From assembly GCA_937973575.1 (NCBI GenBank), contig CALJKH010000120.1, forward strand, positions 1 to 18,022: DNA of 18,022 bases, written 5' to 3'. A program made the position numbers and the translations under genes. The notes beneath the pieces were generated by a model. The model ran no database searches. It was not told the DNA's origin and saw nothing but the letters and a program-made list of their open reading frames with translations. How positions within the stretch are numbered: position 1 is the first letter of the stretch; every line of letters starts with the position of its first letter. The DNA is from an uncultured Solirubrobacterales bacterium (GTDB lineage: Bacteria > Actinomycetota > Thermoleophilia > Solirubrobacterales > Solirubrobacteraceae). Below, one piece after another: positions 1-7,234 of the stretch.

Positions 1-1897
1 CCGTTACGGATCCATTGCCGAGCTGACCGTTTGAGTTGAGACCCCAGCACTTGAGGTTGGTTCCTGACAGAAGCGCACAGTGGTGGGAGCCTGTTGTACT
101 TGACCCGGTGGAGAGAGTCACCACGCCTGAAATGCCCGCCACAGAAACTGGAACTTGGGTATTGGTCTTCGTACCGTCGCCAAGTTCACCATTGCCGTTG
201 TAGCCCCAGCACTTGACGCCGCCCGCGTTGATCGCGACACAGGTTGAGTAAGTACCACCTTCTACTTGGGCAACTCCTGAAACTGCAGTTACGGAGACTG
301 GTGAGGTGCGCTGGGTCGTGGTGTTGTCGCCAACCTGCCCGTAGTTGTTGTAGCCCCAGCATTTGAGCGAACCGTCACCAAGAACTGCGCAAGTGTGGTT
401 GCTCCCCGCTCCAATCTTCGTGACATTCCCAAGCCCTGTGACAGCGACTGGCGTACTGCGATGAGTGCTGGTTCCATCGCCTAGTTCACCGTCAGCGTTG
501 TAACCCCAGCACTTGGCCGTTTTGTCATTCAGCAGAGCACAGTTCTGGTTGGACCCAGTGGTGATTGAGGTAACCCCGGAAAGGCCGCTTACCGCGACTG
601 GCGTGCTGCGGTTCGTGGTTGTTCCATCGCCTATTGAGCCGTAGAAGTTGTAGCCCCAACACTTTGCTGTTGCGTCGGCAAGAACCGCGCAGGCGTGCTG
701 GTTGCCCGCAGAGAGCTTGACGACATTGGTAAGTCCCGAGACCGCAACGGGTGTGAGTGAGTCGGTCGTCGTTCCATTGCCAAGCTGGCCGTTTGTGTTG
801 GTGCCCCAGCACTTGACTGTCTTGTCGGCAAGAAGGGCGCAGGAGAAAGTCCCGCCGCTAGCCACCTGGGTGGCCGTCGTAATCCCCTTCACCGCGACGG
901 GCATCAACCTGTCGGCAACCGTTCCGACTCCAAGCTTCAGGTAGTCGCCCCAGCAGCGGACTGTGCCGTCACTGACAAGCGCACAGGTTGAGGTTGACGA
1001 AACACCAAACTGGGTGAGCGTCTTGCCAGAAATACCCGCTGGCGCGTGGAGCGGACTGGTTGTGTTTGAGGTGCTGCCGTCACCCAGCTGGCCGTAGTTG
1101 TTTTGCCCCCAGCAGCGAGTTGAGGCATCCAGCAGGATCGCGCAAGTGCCGTTTCCTCCAGCAGAGATGTCGCTGGCAGCGGGAAGGTCCGAGACCGCGA
1201 CCGGAGATGTCCGATAGGTCACTGTGCCATCGCCAAGTTGCCCCTGAGCGTTGTAGCCCCAGCACTTCGCTGTGTTGTTAGTCAGGAGGGCACAGCTGTG
1301 ATACGAGCCAAGGCTGATCTTCCTGACCAGCGAAAGACCGCTGACCGCTACCGCGGTACTCCGGTTGTTCAAGGTTCCGTCGCCCAGTTCGCCATGGCCG
1401 TTGTAGCCCCAGCACTTGGCTGTCCCGTCCGTCAATACCGCACACGAGAAGTCGTAGCCAGCAGACACCGAAGCAGCGTTGGTGACCCCGGTTACAGCGG
1501 TCGGGGATGTGCGAACGGTCGCTGTCCCGTCACCAAGCTGTCCATAGACGTTGTAGCCCCAACACTTGACTCTTCCATCAAACAGGGCGGCGCAAACGTG
1601 CTGGCGGCCGGCCGAGATGGATGTAACTCCGCTCAAGCCCGGAACTGCAACTGCGGTTGACCTCTGCGTCGTCGTGCCATCGCCAAGCTGTCCGTTGGCG
1701 TTGTAACCCCAGCACTTGACTGTTGAATCGTCCAGAAGCGCACACGCTGAGTAGTCGCTGATCGCCACGCTCTTGGCATTCGACACACCCTTGACGGGTG
1801 CTGGAGTAGAGCGGTCCACGGTTGAGCCATCACCAAGTTCGCTGTGGGCGTTGTAGCCCCAGCAGTTGACGCTTCCGTTTGAAAGCACAGAACAGCT
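1..1897 (-). repeat. Thirteen tandem ~150-bp RCC1-coding units
   Basis: The CWG-coding motif recurs every 150 bases (50 codons), except for one 159-base step (1114 to 955), one 144-base step (955 to 811) and one 162-base step (211 to 49). The complement of TGCTGGGGCTACAA is nearly invariant. The unit at 955 is degenerate: it reads CWGDYLKLGVGT, two residues shorter than CWGYN-GQLGDGT. All indels are multiples of three, so the array is under coding constraint. Such an array is prone to recombination and to assembly collapse. Confidence 0.88.
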
Positions 1898-2053
1898 GAA
1901 GTTCACATTGCTTCCGGCAACAACATCCTTGGGCTGAGCAGCCAACGCTGACGCAGGCCCAAAGGCCAGTACTGCCATGGCGAGGAGCACAACTGTGAAA
2001 CCACCGGCCCTTGAACTGCTTCGGGTAGTGCCATTCACTCGGGTGCGTGCCAT
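1..2053 (-). CDS. Secreted RCC1-repeat protein (C-terminus beyond window)
   Basis: Reads from an ATG at 2053 down to the left edge without a stop (684 codons seen). An in-frame stop lies upstream and a GGAG sits about 12 bases before the ATG. The N-terminus is a signal peptide: basic MARTRVNG stretch, hydrophobic FTVVLLAMAVLAFG, then a SALA-A type cleavage site near residues 38-39. The rest is tandem ~50-residue units of the form CALL-DGT-KCWGYN-GQLGDGT, with CWG motifs whose first base is at 1864, 1714, 1564, 1414, 1264, 1114, 955, 811, 661, 511, 361, 211 and 49, all in one frame. This is the RCC1/BLIP-II beta-propeller repeat. Each unit has a second Cys ten residues before the CWG Cys, which suggests a disulfide per unit after export (inference). 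Bacterial secreted RCC1 proteins are mostly uncharacterised; binding of a protein or surface partner is plausible but not shown here. It is divergent from the helicase gene. Confidence 0.88.
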   Translation of the reverse strand, partial: MARTRVNGTTRSSSRAGGFTVVLLAMAVLAFGPASALAAQPKDVVAGSNVNFSCSVLSNGSVNCWGYNAHSELGDGSTVDRSTPAPVKGVSNAKSVAISDYSACALLDDSTVKCWGYNANGQLGDGTTTQRSTAVAVPGLSGVTSISAGRQHVCAALFDGRVKCWGYNVYGQLGDGTATVRTSPTAVTGVTNAASVSAGYDFSCAVLTDGTAKCWGYNGHGELGDGTLNNRSTAVAVSGLSLVRKISLGSYHSCALLTNNTAKCWGYNAQGQLGDGTVTYRTSPVAVSDLPAASDISAGGNGTCAILLDASTRCWGQNNYGQLGDGSTSNTTSPLHAPAGISGKTLTQFGVSSTSTCALVSDGTVRCWGDYLKLGVGTVADRLMPVAVKGITTATQVASGGTFSCALLADKTVKCWGTNTNGQLGNGTTTDSLTPVAVSGLTNVVKLSAGNQHACAVLADATAKCWGYNFYGSIGDGTTTNRSTPVAVSGLSGVTSITTGSNQNCALLNDKTAKCWGYNADGELGDGTSTHRSTPVAVTGLGNVTKIGAGSNHTCAVLGDGSLKCWGYNNYGQVGDNTTTQRTSPVSVTAVSGVAQVEGGTYSTCVAINAGGVKCWGYNGNGELGDGTKTNTQVPVSVAGISGVVTLSTGSSTTGSHHCALLSGTNLKCWGLNSNGQLGNGSVT

Positions 2054-2254
2054 TGGGGGTGAAGACTCCAGTCTTGCGTTGGGGGGCTGGGGGCTGAGAG
2101 TGACTGCTCACCTCACTTCCCAGTAAGGGGACAAACTACACCACTTTTACAACGGGCGATCCAGTTCCCAACAGCCGTAACTAATTGAATCGGATTCCTG
2201 AAACCGCAACACCGGACCATGCGCGACGGCGCTGGCCGTCTATGCTGGACAGAA
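2054..2254. promoter_or_regulatory. Divergent intergenic region, RCC1 gene / DEAD helicase
   Basis: 201 bases between two divergent starts. The plus-strand promoter for the helicase is clear (TATGCT at 2241-2246, listed separately). For the minus-strand RCC1 gene the only -10 candidate I see is TAGTTT at 2138-2133, without a matching -35, so it is weak. No RNA gene or other reading frame is convincing here. Confidence 0.4.
2241..2246 (+). promoter_or_regulatory. -10 box (TATGCT) of a leaderless helicase mRNA
   Basis: TATGCT lies exactly 8 bases before the GTG at 2255, so transcription starting about 7-9 bases downstream would begin at the start codon. The same hexamer with the same spacing precedes ettA. 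No -35 match is evident. Confidence 0.6.
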
Positions 2255-3691
2255 GTGACTACATTTGCCGACCTTGGCCTTGGGCCTGAAATCCTTGAGG
2301 CCCTGAAAGAAGTCGGATACGAATCTCCGTCACCAATTCAGGAACAGGCCATCCCGCCTCTCCTTGAAGGCCGCGACATGATCGGCCAAGCTCAGACTGG
2401 CTCGGGCAAGACTGCAGCCTTCGGCCTTCCGCTCCTAAACTACGTTGACGCGAGCGACCCTGATGTCCAAGCCCTAGTCCTTACCCCCACTCGCGAACTC
2501 TGCATCCAGGTAACTCAGGCGATCCGCTCCTACGGCGCTAAGAAGGGCATCGATGTAGTCGCAGTGTTCGGCGGCGCGCCAATCAAGACCCAGCAGGCCC
2601 AGCTTCGCGCCGGCGGCCAGGTTGTCGTTGGCACAGTTGGCCGAGTCAAGGACTTGATCAGCCGCCACTCGCTTGTACTTCACTCCTGCCGCTTCATCGT
2701 GCTCGACGAAGCTGACGAGATGCTTGACCTTGGCTTCCTTGAGGACGTCGAAAAGATCATGGCCCTCACCCCCGGCTCACGCCAGACGGCGCTGTTCAGC
2801 GCGACGATGCCACCGGCAATCCAAGCTCTTTCAGAGAAGTACCTCTACGACCCTGCCCACGTGAAGATCAAGGCTGAGACGCTCACAGTGGACAGCGTTG
2901 AGCAGTTCGCACTCGAAGTCCCACAGAAGGACAAGCCTGAGGCGCTCGCCAAGGTACTCAAGGCTGAGCGGCCTGACCAAGCCATCGTCTTCGTCCGCAC
3001 GAAGATCCGCTGCGACCAACTCTTCAAGAAGCTCAAGAACGAGGGGATGAACGTGCGCGCGCTTCACGGCGACATGTCCCAAGGCTCACGCGATGGCGTA
3101 ATGCTCGCTTTCAAGAGCGGCCGCGTCCCAGTGCTGATCGCCACCGATGTCGCAGCCCGCGGCCTTGACGTCAGCACCGTTACCCACGTAATCAACTTCG
3201 ACGTTCCCAACTCGCCTGACGTCTACGTCCACCGCATTGGCCGCACAGGCCGCATTGGCCGCTCTGGCCGGTCGGTCACCTTCTACGAGCCAAAGCAGAC
3301 TGGTGACCTTGCCGCGATCGAGAAGCACACCAGCAGCAAGATGAAGCAGTGGGAAGCCGGCGCCAAGACTGCGCCGCAGAAGACGACTGCTCCCCCGAAG
3401 CGCCATGAGAAGCCAAAGATTAAGTCCGCCAATGGCGATGCGCCCAAGTCCGATGGCCCCCTTCGCAAGTTGATTGCCGACAAGGGCAGTTCAGACGGCA
3501 TTGAAGCTGCAGACTTGATCAGCGTCCTCACCAAGGCTGGACTTGATGGCGAGCAGATCCACAACGTCAAGGTGTTGCGCAGGTTTAGCCTGCTGGAAGT
3601 ACCCGAGTCAGAAGCTGACAGGGTCTGCCGCGAGGCATCCGGAACCCCAATGGGGCCGGGCGAGCTGAGGCTCGAAGCTGCTGGCGGCTAG
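2255..3691 (+). CDS. DEAD-box ATP-dependent RNA helicase with DbpA-type RNA-binding domain
   Basis: Unwinds or remodels RNA at the cost of ATP; members with this tail act on rRNA during ribosome assembly or in cold-shock mRNA turnover (family knowledge). Visible in order: Q motif (FADLGLGPEI... SPIQEQAI), motif I AQTGSGKT, Ia PTREL, Ib-region TVGR instead of the usual TPGR, II DEAD, III SAT, IV IVFVRTK, V ATDVAARGLD, VI HRIGRTGR, then a charged linker (about 375-405), and a C-terminal DbpA RNA-binding fold ending in FSLLEVPESEADRV. I chose the GTG at 2255 (478 residues) over the ATG at 2219 because the protein then begins just before the Q motif and the GTG is 8 bases after a TATGCT box. Its stop overlaps the -10 box of the cyclophilin gene 10 bases downstream. 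It is closest to DeaD/CsdA-type proteins; I do not assign a symbol. Confidence 0.93.
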   Translation: MTTFADLGLGPEILEALKEVGYESPSPIQEQAIPPLLEGRDMIGQAQTGSGKTAAFGLPLLNYVDASDPDVQALVLTPTRELCIQVTQAIRSYGAKKGIDVVAVFGGAPIKTQQAQLRAGGQVVVGTVGRVKDLISRHSLVLHSCRFIVLDEADEMLDLGFLEDVEKIMALTPGSRQTALFSATMPPAIQALSEKYLYDPAHVKIKAETLTVDSVEQFALEVPQKDKPEALAKVLKAERPDQAIVFVRTKIRCDQLFKKLKNEGMNVRALHGDMSQGSRDGVMLAFKSGRVPVLIATDVAARGLDVSTVTHVINFDVPNSPDVYVHRIGRTGRIGRSGRSVTFYEPKQTGDLAAIEKHTSSKMKQWEAGAKTAPQKTTAPPKRHEKPKIKSANGDAPKSDGPLRKLIADKGSSDGIEAADLISVLTKAGLDGEQIHNVKVLRRFSLLEVPESEADRVCREASGTPMGPGELRLEAAGG

Positions 3692-3694
3692 AGT
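3689..3694 (+). promoter_or_regulatory. -10 box (TAGAGT) overlapping the helicase stop codon
   Basis: TAGAGT starts with the TAG stop of the helicase gene and ends 7 bases before the cyclophilin ATG at 3702. The same TAGAGT plus 7-base spacing precedes the phosphotransferase gene at 8935. There is no Shine-Dalgarno before this ATG. Confidence 0.5.
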
Positions 3695-3701
3695 CCCGCC
3701 C

Positions 3702-4160
3702 ATGTCTACAGCAACCATTAACACCACAGAGGGTGCAATCGAGATCGAGTTCTTCGACGCCGATGCCCCAAAGACCGTCGAGAACTTCCGCAAGCTGGCA
3801 GCCGACGGCTTTTACAACGACCTCATCTTCCACCGTGTGATCAAGGACTTCATGATCCAGGGCGGGTGCCCACTTGGCACCGGCACTGGTGGCCCTGGCT
3901 ACACCTTCGAGGACGAGTTCAACGACCACAAGGTTGTGCGCGGCGCACTCGCAATGGCGAACGCCGGGCCGAACACCAACGGTTCGCAGTTCTTCCTTGT
4001 CACGACTGATGCTGCGCCATGGCTTGACGGCAAGCACACAGTCTTTGGCCAGGTAACGGCCGGCATGGATGTAGTTGACGCCATTGAAGGCACTGAGACC
4101 GACGGCCGTGACGCACCGGTTGAGCCAATCGGCATCGTTACTGTCGAGCTCGCTGACTAA
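3702..4160 (+). CDS. Cyclophilin-type peptidyl-prolyl cis-trans isomerase
   Basis: Catalyses cis-trans isomerisation of X-Pro bonds and assists protein folding. At 152 residues it is a bare single-domain cyclophilin with no signal peptide, so it is cytoplasmic. The hallmark blocks are present: FHRVIKDFMIQGG (catalytic Arg and the Phe/Gln pocket), GALAMANAGPNTNGSQFF, and PWLDGKHTVFGQV (Trp and His of the cyclosporin-binding pocket). The gene starts 10 bases after the helicase stop, so it may be co-transcribed with it, but it also has its own leaderless promoter candidate and is followed 24 bases later by an intrinsic terminator. It resembles PpiB-type enzymes of actinobacteria; the fold and activity are secure, the client proteins are unknown. 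Confidence 0.95.
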   Translation: MSTATINTTEGAIEIEFFDADAPKTVENFRKLAADGFYNDLIFHRVIKDFMIQGGCPLGTGTGGPGYTFEDEFNDHKVVRGALAMANAGPNTNGSQFFLVTTDAAPWLDGKHTVFGQVTAGMDVVDAIEGTETDGRDAPVEPIGIVTVELAD

Positions 4161-4184
4161 GCAAAGCCGACCAGTTGGATCTTC

Positions 4185-4216
4185 AAAGCGCTGTCCCGAA
4201 AGGGGCGGCGCTTTTT
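4185..4216 (+). terminator. Strong intrinsic terminator after the cyclophilin gene
   Basis: Thirteen consecutive pairs (4185-4197 with 4202-4214, including two G-T wobbles) close a GAAA tetraloop (4198-4201). The right arm runs into TTTTT at 4212-4216. It ends the helicase-cyclophilin unit. Confidence 0.9.
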
Positions 4217-4217
4217 G

Positions 4218-4233
4218 GTTGCTGTCAAGCAAC
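4218..4233. other. Second short hairpin just after the terminator
   Basis: GTTGCT (4218-4223) and AGCAAC (4228-4233) are perfect inverted arms around GTCA, one base after the T-run. There is no T-run after it. It could be an accessory terminator stem or a protein site for the downstream dehydrogenase gene. Confidence 0.4.
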
Positions 4234-4281
4234 ACCAGCCTGTACGAACACCCACGCCTCCGGTACCGTTCAAGCATCGGG

Positions 4282-4297
4282 TGTGCCATTCGGCACA
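4282..4297. promoter_or_regulatory. Inverted repeat upstream of the aldehyde dehydrogenase
   Basis: TGTGCC (4282-4287) and GGCACA (4292-4297) are perfect arms around a 4-base loop, 34 bases before the ATG at 4332. A -10-like TACCGT lies at 4264-4269, which would put the repeat in the 5' leader. An operator or a leader hairpin are both possible. Confidence 0.35.
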
Positions 4298-4318
4298 GCC
4301 CCAAGAGAACTGCACCCA

Positions 4319-4324
4319 GGGAGG
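4319..4324 (+). promoter_or_regulatory. Strong Shine-Dalgarno GGGAGG that fixes the start at 4332
   Basis: GGGAGG ends 7 bases before the ATG at 4332. This is the best Shine-Dalgarno in the window and selects this ATG over in-frame codons further upstream. It contrasts with the leaderless genes around it. Confidence 0.7.
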
Positions 4325-4331
4325 GTCATTC

Positions 4332-5888
4332 ATGTCCAGCATCACTGGCAGCGACGTAGAGACTTCAGGTAACGGCAGCAGCGCCTACGGATCAACCGGC
4401 ACTATCGGCGTTGACAACCCTGCAACTGGTGAGCGCATCGGCGAGATCCACGTCACCACAGCTGCCGAACTCAACGAAATTGCAGCCCGTGGCCGCGCAG
4501 CCCAACCCGGCTGGGAAGCCCTTGGTTTTGCTGGCCGCGCAGAGATCTTCGCCCGCTGCCAGAAGTGGTTCATCACCAACCAAGAGCGCCTGATCCAGAG
4601 CGTCCAAGCTGAAACTGGCAAGACTTACGAGGACGCCCTCCTCGCAGAGATCGCTTACACGGCTGGCGCCTTCAAGTACTGGGCCAAGCATGCGCCTGAG
4701 TTCCTTGCTGACGAGCGCGTCAAGACTTCATCCCCGTTCGTCAAGGGCCGCAAGCTTGTCGTTCGCCACGCGCCTGTTGGCCTTGTCGGCGTAATTGGCC
4801 CATGGAACTTCCCAATCACTAACTCGTTTGGTGACTGCATCCCAGCAATGGCCGCTGGCAACAGCGTGATCCTCAAGCCAAGCGAAGTAACCCCATTGAC
4901 TTCACTTCTTATTGCTGAGGGCATGAAGGAGTGCGGGATCCCAGAGGGCGTCTTCCAGGTTGCAACTGGTGACGGCTCAACTGGCGCCGAGCTTGTTGAC
5001 CGCGTGGACTTCATCATGTTCACCGGGTCAACCCGCACAGGCCGCAAGGTGGCAGTCCGTGCAGCTGAGAACCTGATTCCTTACGGCCTCGAGCTAGGCG
5101 GCAAGGACCCAATGATCGTCATGGCCGACGCCGATGTAGAGCGCGCTGCCAACTACGCAGCCTTCTACGCGATGAACAACGCTGGCCAGGTCTGCATCTC
5201 GGTTGAGCGCGTCTATGTAGAAGCTCCGATCTACGACGAGTTCGTCGCCAAGGTAACGGAGAAGGTCAAGAGCCTTCGCCAGACAGCGCCAACCGGCCCT
5301 GGTAGCTCAGACGTTGGTGCCGTGATCTTCCCGCCGCAGATCGACATCGTTGAAGGACACGTCAAGGATGCAGTCGCCAAGGGCGCAAAGGTCCTGACTG
5401 GTGGCGAGGCACACCGTGACGGTGGTCGCTTCTTCGAGCCAACAGTGCTCGTTGATGTTGACCACACGATGGAGTGCATGACCGAGGAAACCTTCGGCCC
5501 CACCCTTCCGATCATGAAGGTAGAGAGCGTTGATGAGGCAATCCGCCTCGCCAATGACTCCGTCTACGGCCTTCAGGCATCCGTCTTCTCAGGTGACCTT
5601 GCCAAGGGCGAGGCAGTTGCCCGCAAGGTTGAGGCTGGCGCTGTTTGCGTCAACGATTGCCAGATCAACTACACGGCCCTCGAGCTGCCAATGGGCGGTT
5701 GGAAGACCAGCGGTGTTGGCGTACGCCACGGTGCGTATGGCATCCGCAAGTACTCAAAGCCACAGACGATCCTTGTGACGAAGCTTGCCCTCGGTAAGTC
5801 TGACCTGCACATGCACCCATACACGGCGAAGCGCAGCAAGCTGTTTGGTCGCATGATCAACCTGATCTACGGTCGCGGTCGCGGCTAA
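4332..5888 (+). CDS. NAD(P)-dependent aldehyde dehydrogenase, succinate-semialdehyde type
   Basis: Oxidises an aldehyde to a carboxylate with NAD(P)+. The 518 residues cover a full ALDH fold: Rossmann-binding VIGPWNFPITNSFGDCI, KPSEVTPLTS, FTGSTRTGR, the general base Glu254 in LELGGKDP, and the nucleophile Cys288 in GQVCISVERVY, at the usual 34-residue distance. The variant GQVCIS and the extended basic C-terminus (HMHPYTAKRSKLFGRMINL) match an actinobacterial group usually named succinic-semialdehyde dehydrogenase or plain aldehyde dehydrogenase, so the substrate is not certain. A Shine-Dalgarno supports the ATG at 4332. The first ~25 residues are Ser/Gly-rich and probably disordered. The transporter gene follows 22 bases downstream and is probably co-transcribed. 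Confidence 0.93.
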   Translation: MSSITGSDVETSGNGSSAYGSTGTIGVDNPATGERIGEIHVTTAAELNEIAARGRAAQPGWEALGFAGRAEIFARCQKWFITNQERLIQSVQAETGKTYEDALLAEIAYTAGAFKYWAKHAPEFLADERVKTSSPFVKGRKLVVRHAPVGLVGVIGPWNFPITNSFGDCIPAMAAGNSVILKPSEVTPLTSLLIAEGMKECGIPEGVFQVATGDGSTGAELVDRVDFIMFTGSTRTGRKVAVRAAENLIPYGLELGGKDPMIVMADADVERAANYAAFYAMNNAGQVCISVERVYVEAPIYDEFVAKVTEKVKSLRQTAPTGPGSSDVGAVIFPPQIDIVEGHVKDAVAKGAKVLTGGEAHRDGGRFFEPTVLVDVDHTMECMTEETFGPTLPIMKVESVDEAIRLANDSVYGLQASVFSGDLAKGEAVARKVEAGAVCVNDCQINYTALELPMGGWKTSGVGVRHGAYGIRKYSKPQTILVTKLALGKSDLHMHPYTAKRSKLFGRMINLIYGRGRG

Positions 5889-5910
5889 CAAGATCAGGAA
5901 GAGGTAGGCG

Positions 5911-6753
5911 CTGCTAGCGCTACTGCTGGCGGCCGGTGCCTCGGCCGTCTGGGGCGCCGGTGATTTCTACGCCGGTTACTTAAGCCGTTCGCGACCGGTC
6001 TTGAATGTCGCTGCGATCTCGCAGGTCTCAGCGCTCATCGTCGGGGCCATCGCCCTTGTTCTGCTTGGCGAATCACTTCCCACCGGCGCCAACCTTTGGA
6101 ACTCGCTGGCTGCAGGAGTCTGTGGTGGCTTTGGACTGATTGCGCTCTACCGCGCTCTGTCGATTGGGGTTATGAGTATTGCTGCGCCGATCAGCGCATT
6201 GGCAGCCCTTGTCCCCTTCTTCTGGGGTATCGCTGAAGGTGACTCACCGCGGACCACTCAGATCCTTGGCGGGCTTGTCGCACTCTTCGGTGCTCTACTC
6301 GCTTCACGGGAGCCTTCCCACAGCACCGTCTCGCGCGAGCAGTTCAGGAAGTCAGTTGCGCTGGCGTCGTTCAGCGCAGTTGCCTTGGGCACTGGCCTCG
6401 TATTCCTTGCGCACGCCTCACCTGGCGGGGCGATGCCAGTTCTAGTCGCCGACCGCATCGCGACGACAGCGATCATCCTGCCGCTTGCCCTCTTTGCCAA
6501 GCAAGGGCCGAAGGGGCCGCTGATCGCGCTGATCCCGCCGGCGATCGTCGGACTCTTTGACACATCAGCCAACGCTCTCTACATCGGTGCGATTAGTCAT
6601 GGTGGGCCACTGTCAATGGTGGGCCTGCTTGCCTCGCTCTACCCAGTGACGACTGTGCTGCTTGCGCGCTTCACCCTCAACGAGAATCTTGAGCGCCACC
6701 AAGCCATTGGTGTTGCCGTCGCCCTCTCGGGCATCGCCCTCGTTGCGGTTTAA
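5911..6753 (+). CDS. EamA/DMT-family transporter, probably CTG start
   Basis: An inner-membrane exporter of small metabolites in the drug/metabolite transporter superfamily. The ~280 residues give about ten hydrophobic helices in two five-helix halves, with typical ALYRALSIG and ASLYPVTTVLLARFTLNE stretches. The first helix (ALLALLLAAGASAVWGAGDFYAGYL) lies upstream of the first conventional in-frame start (TTG at 6001), and an in-frame TAG at 5905-5907 closes the frame two codons before it. The only well-placed start for the complete protein is CTG at 5911, 6 bases after the purine-rich AGGAAGAGG (5896-5904). A start at 6001 would remove helix 1 and is structurally unlikely. A base error near 5905 is the other explanation. 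Substrate unknown; placement after the aldehyde dehydrogenase suggests co-transcription. Confidence 0.85.
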   Translation: MLALLLAAGASAVWGAGDFYAGYLSRSRPVLNVAAISQVSALIVGAIALVLLGESLPTGANLWNSLAAGVCGGFGLIALYRALSIGVMSIAAPISALAALVPFFWGIAEGDSPRTTQILGGLVALFGALLASREPSHSTVSREQFRKSVALASFSAVALGTGLVFLAHASPGGAMPVLVADRIATTAIILPLALFAKQGPKGPLIALIPPAIVGLFDTSANALYIGAISHGGPLSMVGLLASLYPVTTVLLARFTLNENLERHQAIGVAVALSGIALVAV

Positions 6754-6761
6754 CCGGCCCC

Positions 6762-6784
6762 CGAACGCGCCGCAGGCGTGTTCG
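6762..6784. terminator. Hairpin between convergent genes
   Basis: CGAACGCGCC (6762-6771) pairs with GGCGTGTTCG (6775-6784) around GCA, with a single G-T wobble. It sits 9 bases after the transporter stop and 4 bases before the end of the convergent lipoprotein gene. The T-run is poor (CTTCT), so bidirectional termination is likely but not certain. Confidence 0.65.
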
Positions 6785-6787
6785 CTT

Positions 6788-7234
6788 CTAGCGGTTGGCG
6801 CAGGCTTCGATGCCGAGCGCGTCCCACGACGCACGCTCACGTTGCGAGCTCTGAGTCGCTTGGTCGGCGACGTTTCGCAGAACTACGACCGGGTCCCCGC
6901 CCTGTTGAAGCTGGCGTGAGCCCTTCTGAAGGCTTGCTGCCTGCTGGCCGACAAGGTCAACCGCAAGGTTCCATGACTGCTGCACATCTGACGGTGGCTC
7001 AAGGCCCTTCAGCGCTGCGGAGAGCTGCCCCATCACAGTTGCCGAGTTGGTTAGGAATGCTTGGACTTCGGTGTCAGCCCGCGGGTCAGGGATCTTGATC
7101 AGCTGCTGGTGAGCCTTGGTGCACGCCTCAGTTGCCTTGTCGTGCAGCTCACCTGAGTCGAGGCGGCTACTTCCACACCCGGAGGCTGCGACAGCACCTG
7201 TTACGGCCAGGGCTATCACCAGCCGCCTGCGCAT
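6788..7234 (-). CDS. Small lipoprotein of unknown function
   Basis: 148 residues. The N-terminus is a lipoprotein signal: MRRRL, hydrophobic VIALAVTGAVAA, then the lipobox ASGC with Cys20 as the lipidation site, so it should be anchored on the outer face of the membrane. The mature part is helical and Gln/Ala-rich with two cysteines (ACTKAH and IEACANR), and a Pro-rich bend (LEPPSDVQQ) in the middle. No enzyme motif is seen. The ATG at 7234 overlaps the TGA of the HAD gene (TGATG), so translation is probably coupled; a TTG one codon earlier is possible. It is the last gene of the kinase-HAD unit. I do not recognise the family. Confidence 0.85.
   Translation of the reverse strand: MRRRLVIALAVTGAVAASGCGSSRLDSGELHDKATEACTKAHQQLIKIPDPRADTEVQAFLTNSATVMGQLSAALKGLEPPSDVQQSWNLAVDLVGQQAASLQKGSRQLQQGGDPVVVLRNVADQATQSSQRERASWDALGIEACANR

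Noticed and set aside
1..1897. Array of direct repeats as a CRISPR or satellite
   Set aside because: The period of 150 bases, indels in multiples of three and one continuous reading frame show coding repeats.
289..2111. Several short frames in other phases across the RCC1 array
   Set aside because: They repeat every 150 bases because the RCC1 units do. Only the minus-strand phase with CWG motifs gives a continuous protein and a signal peptide.
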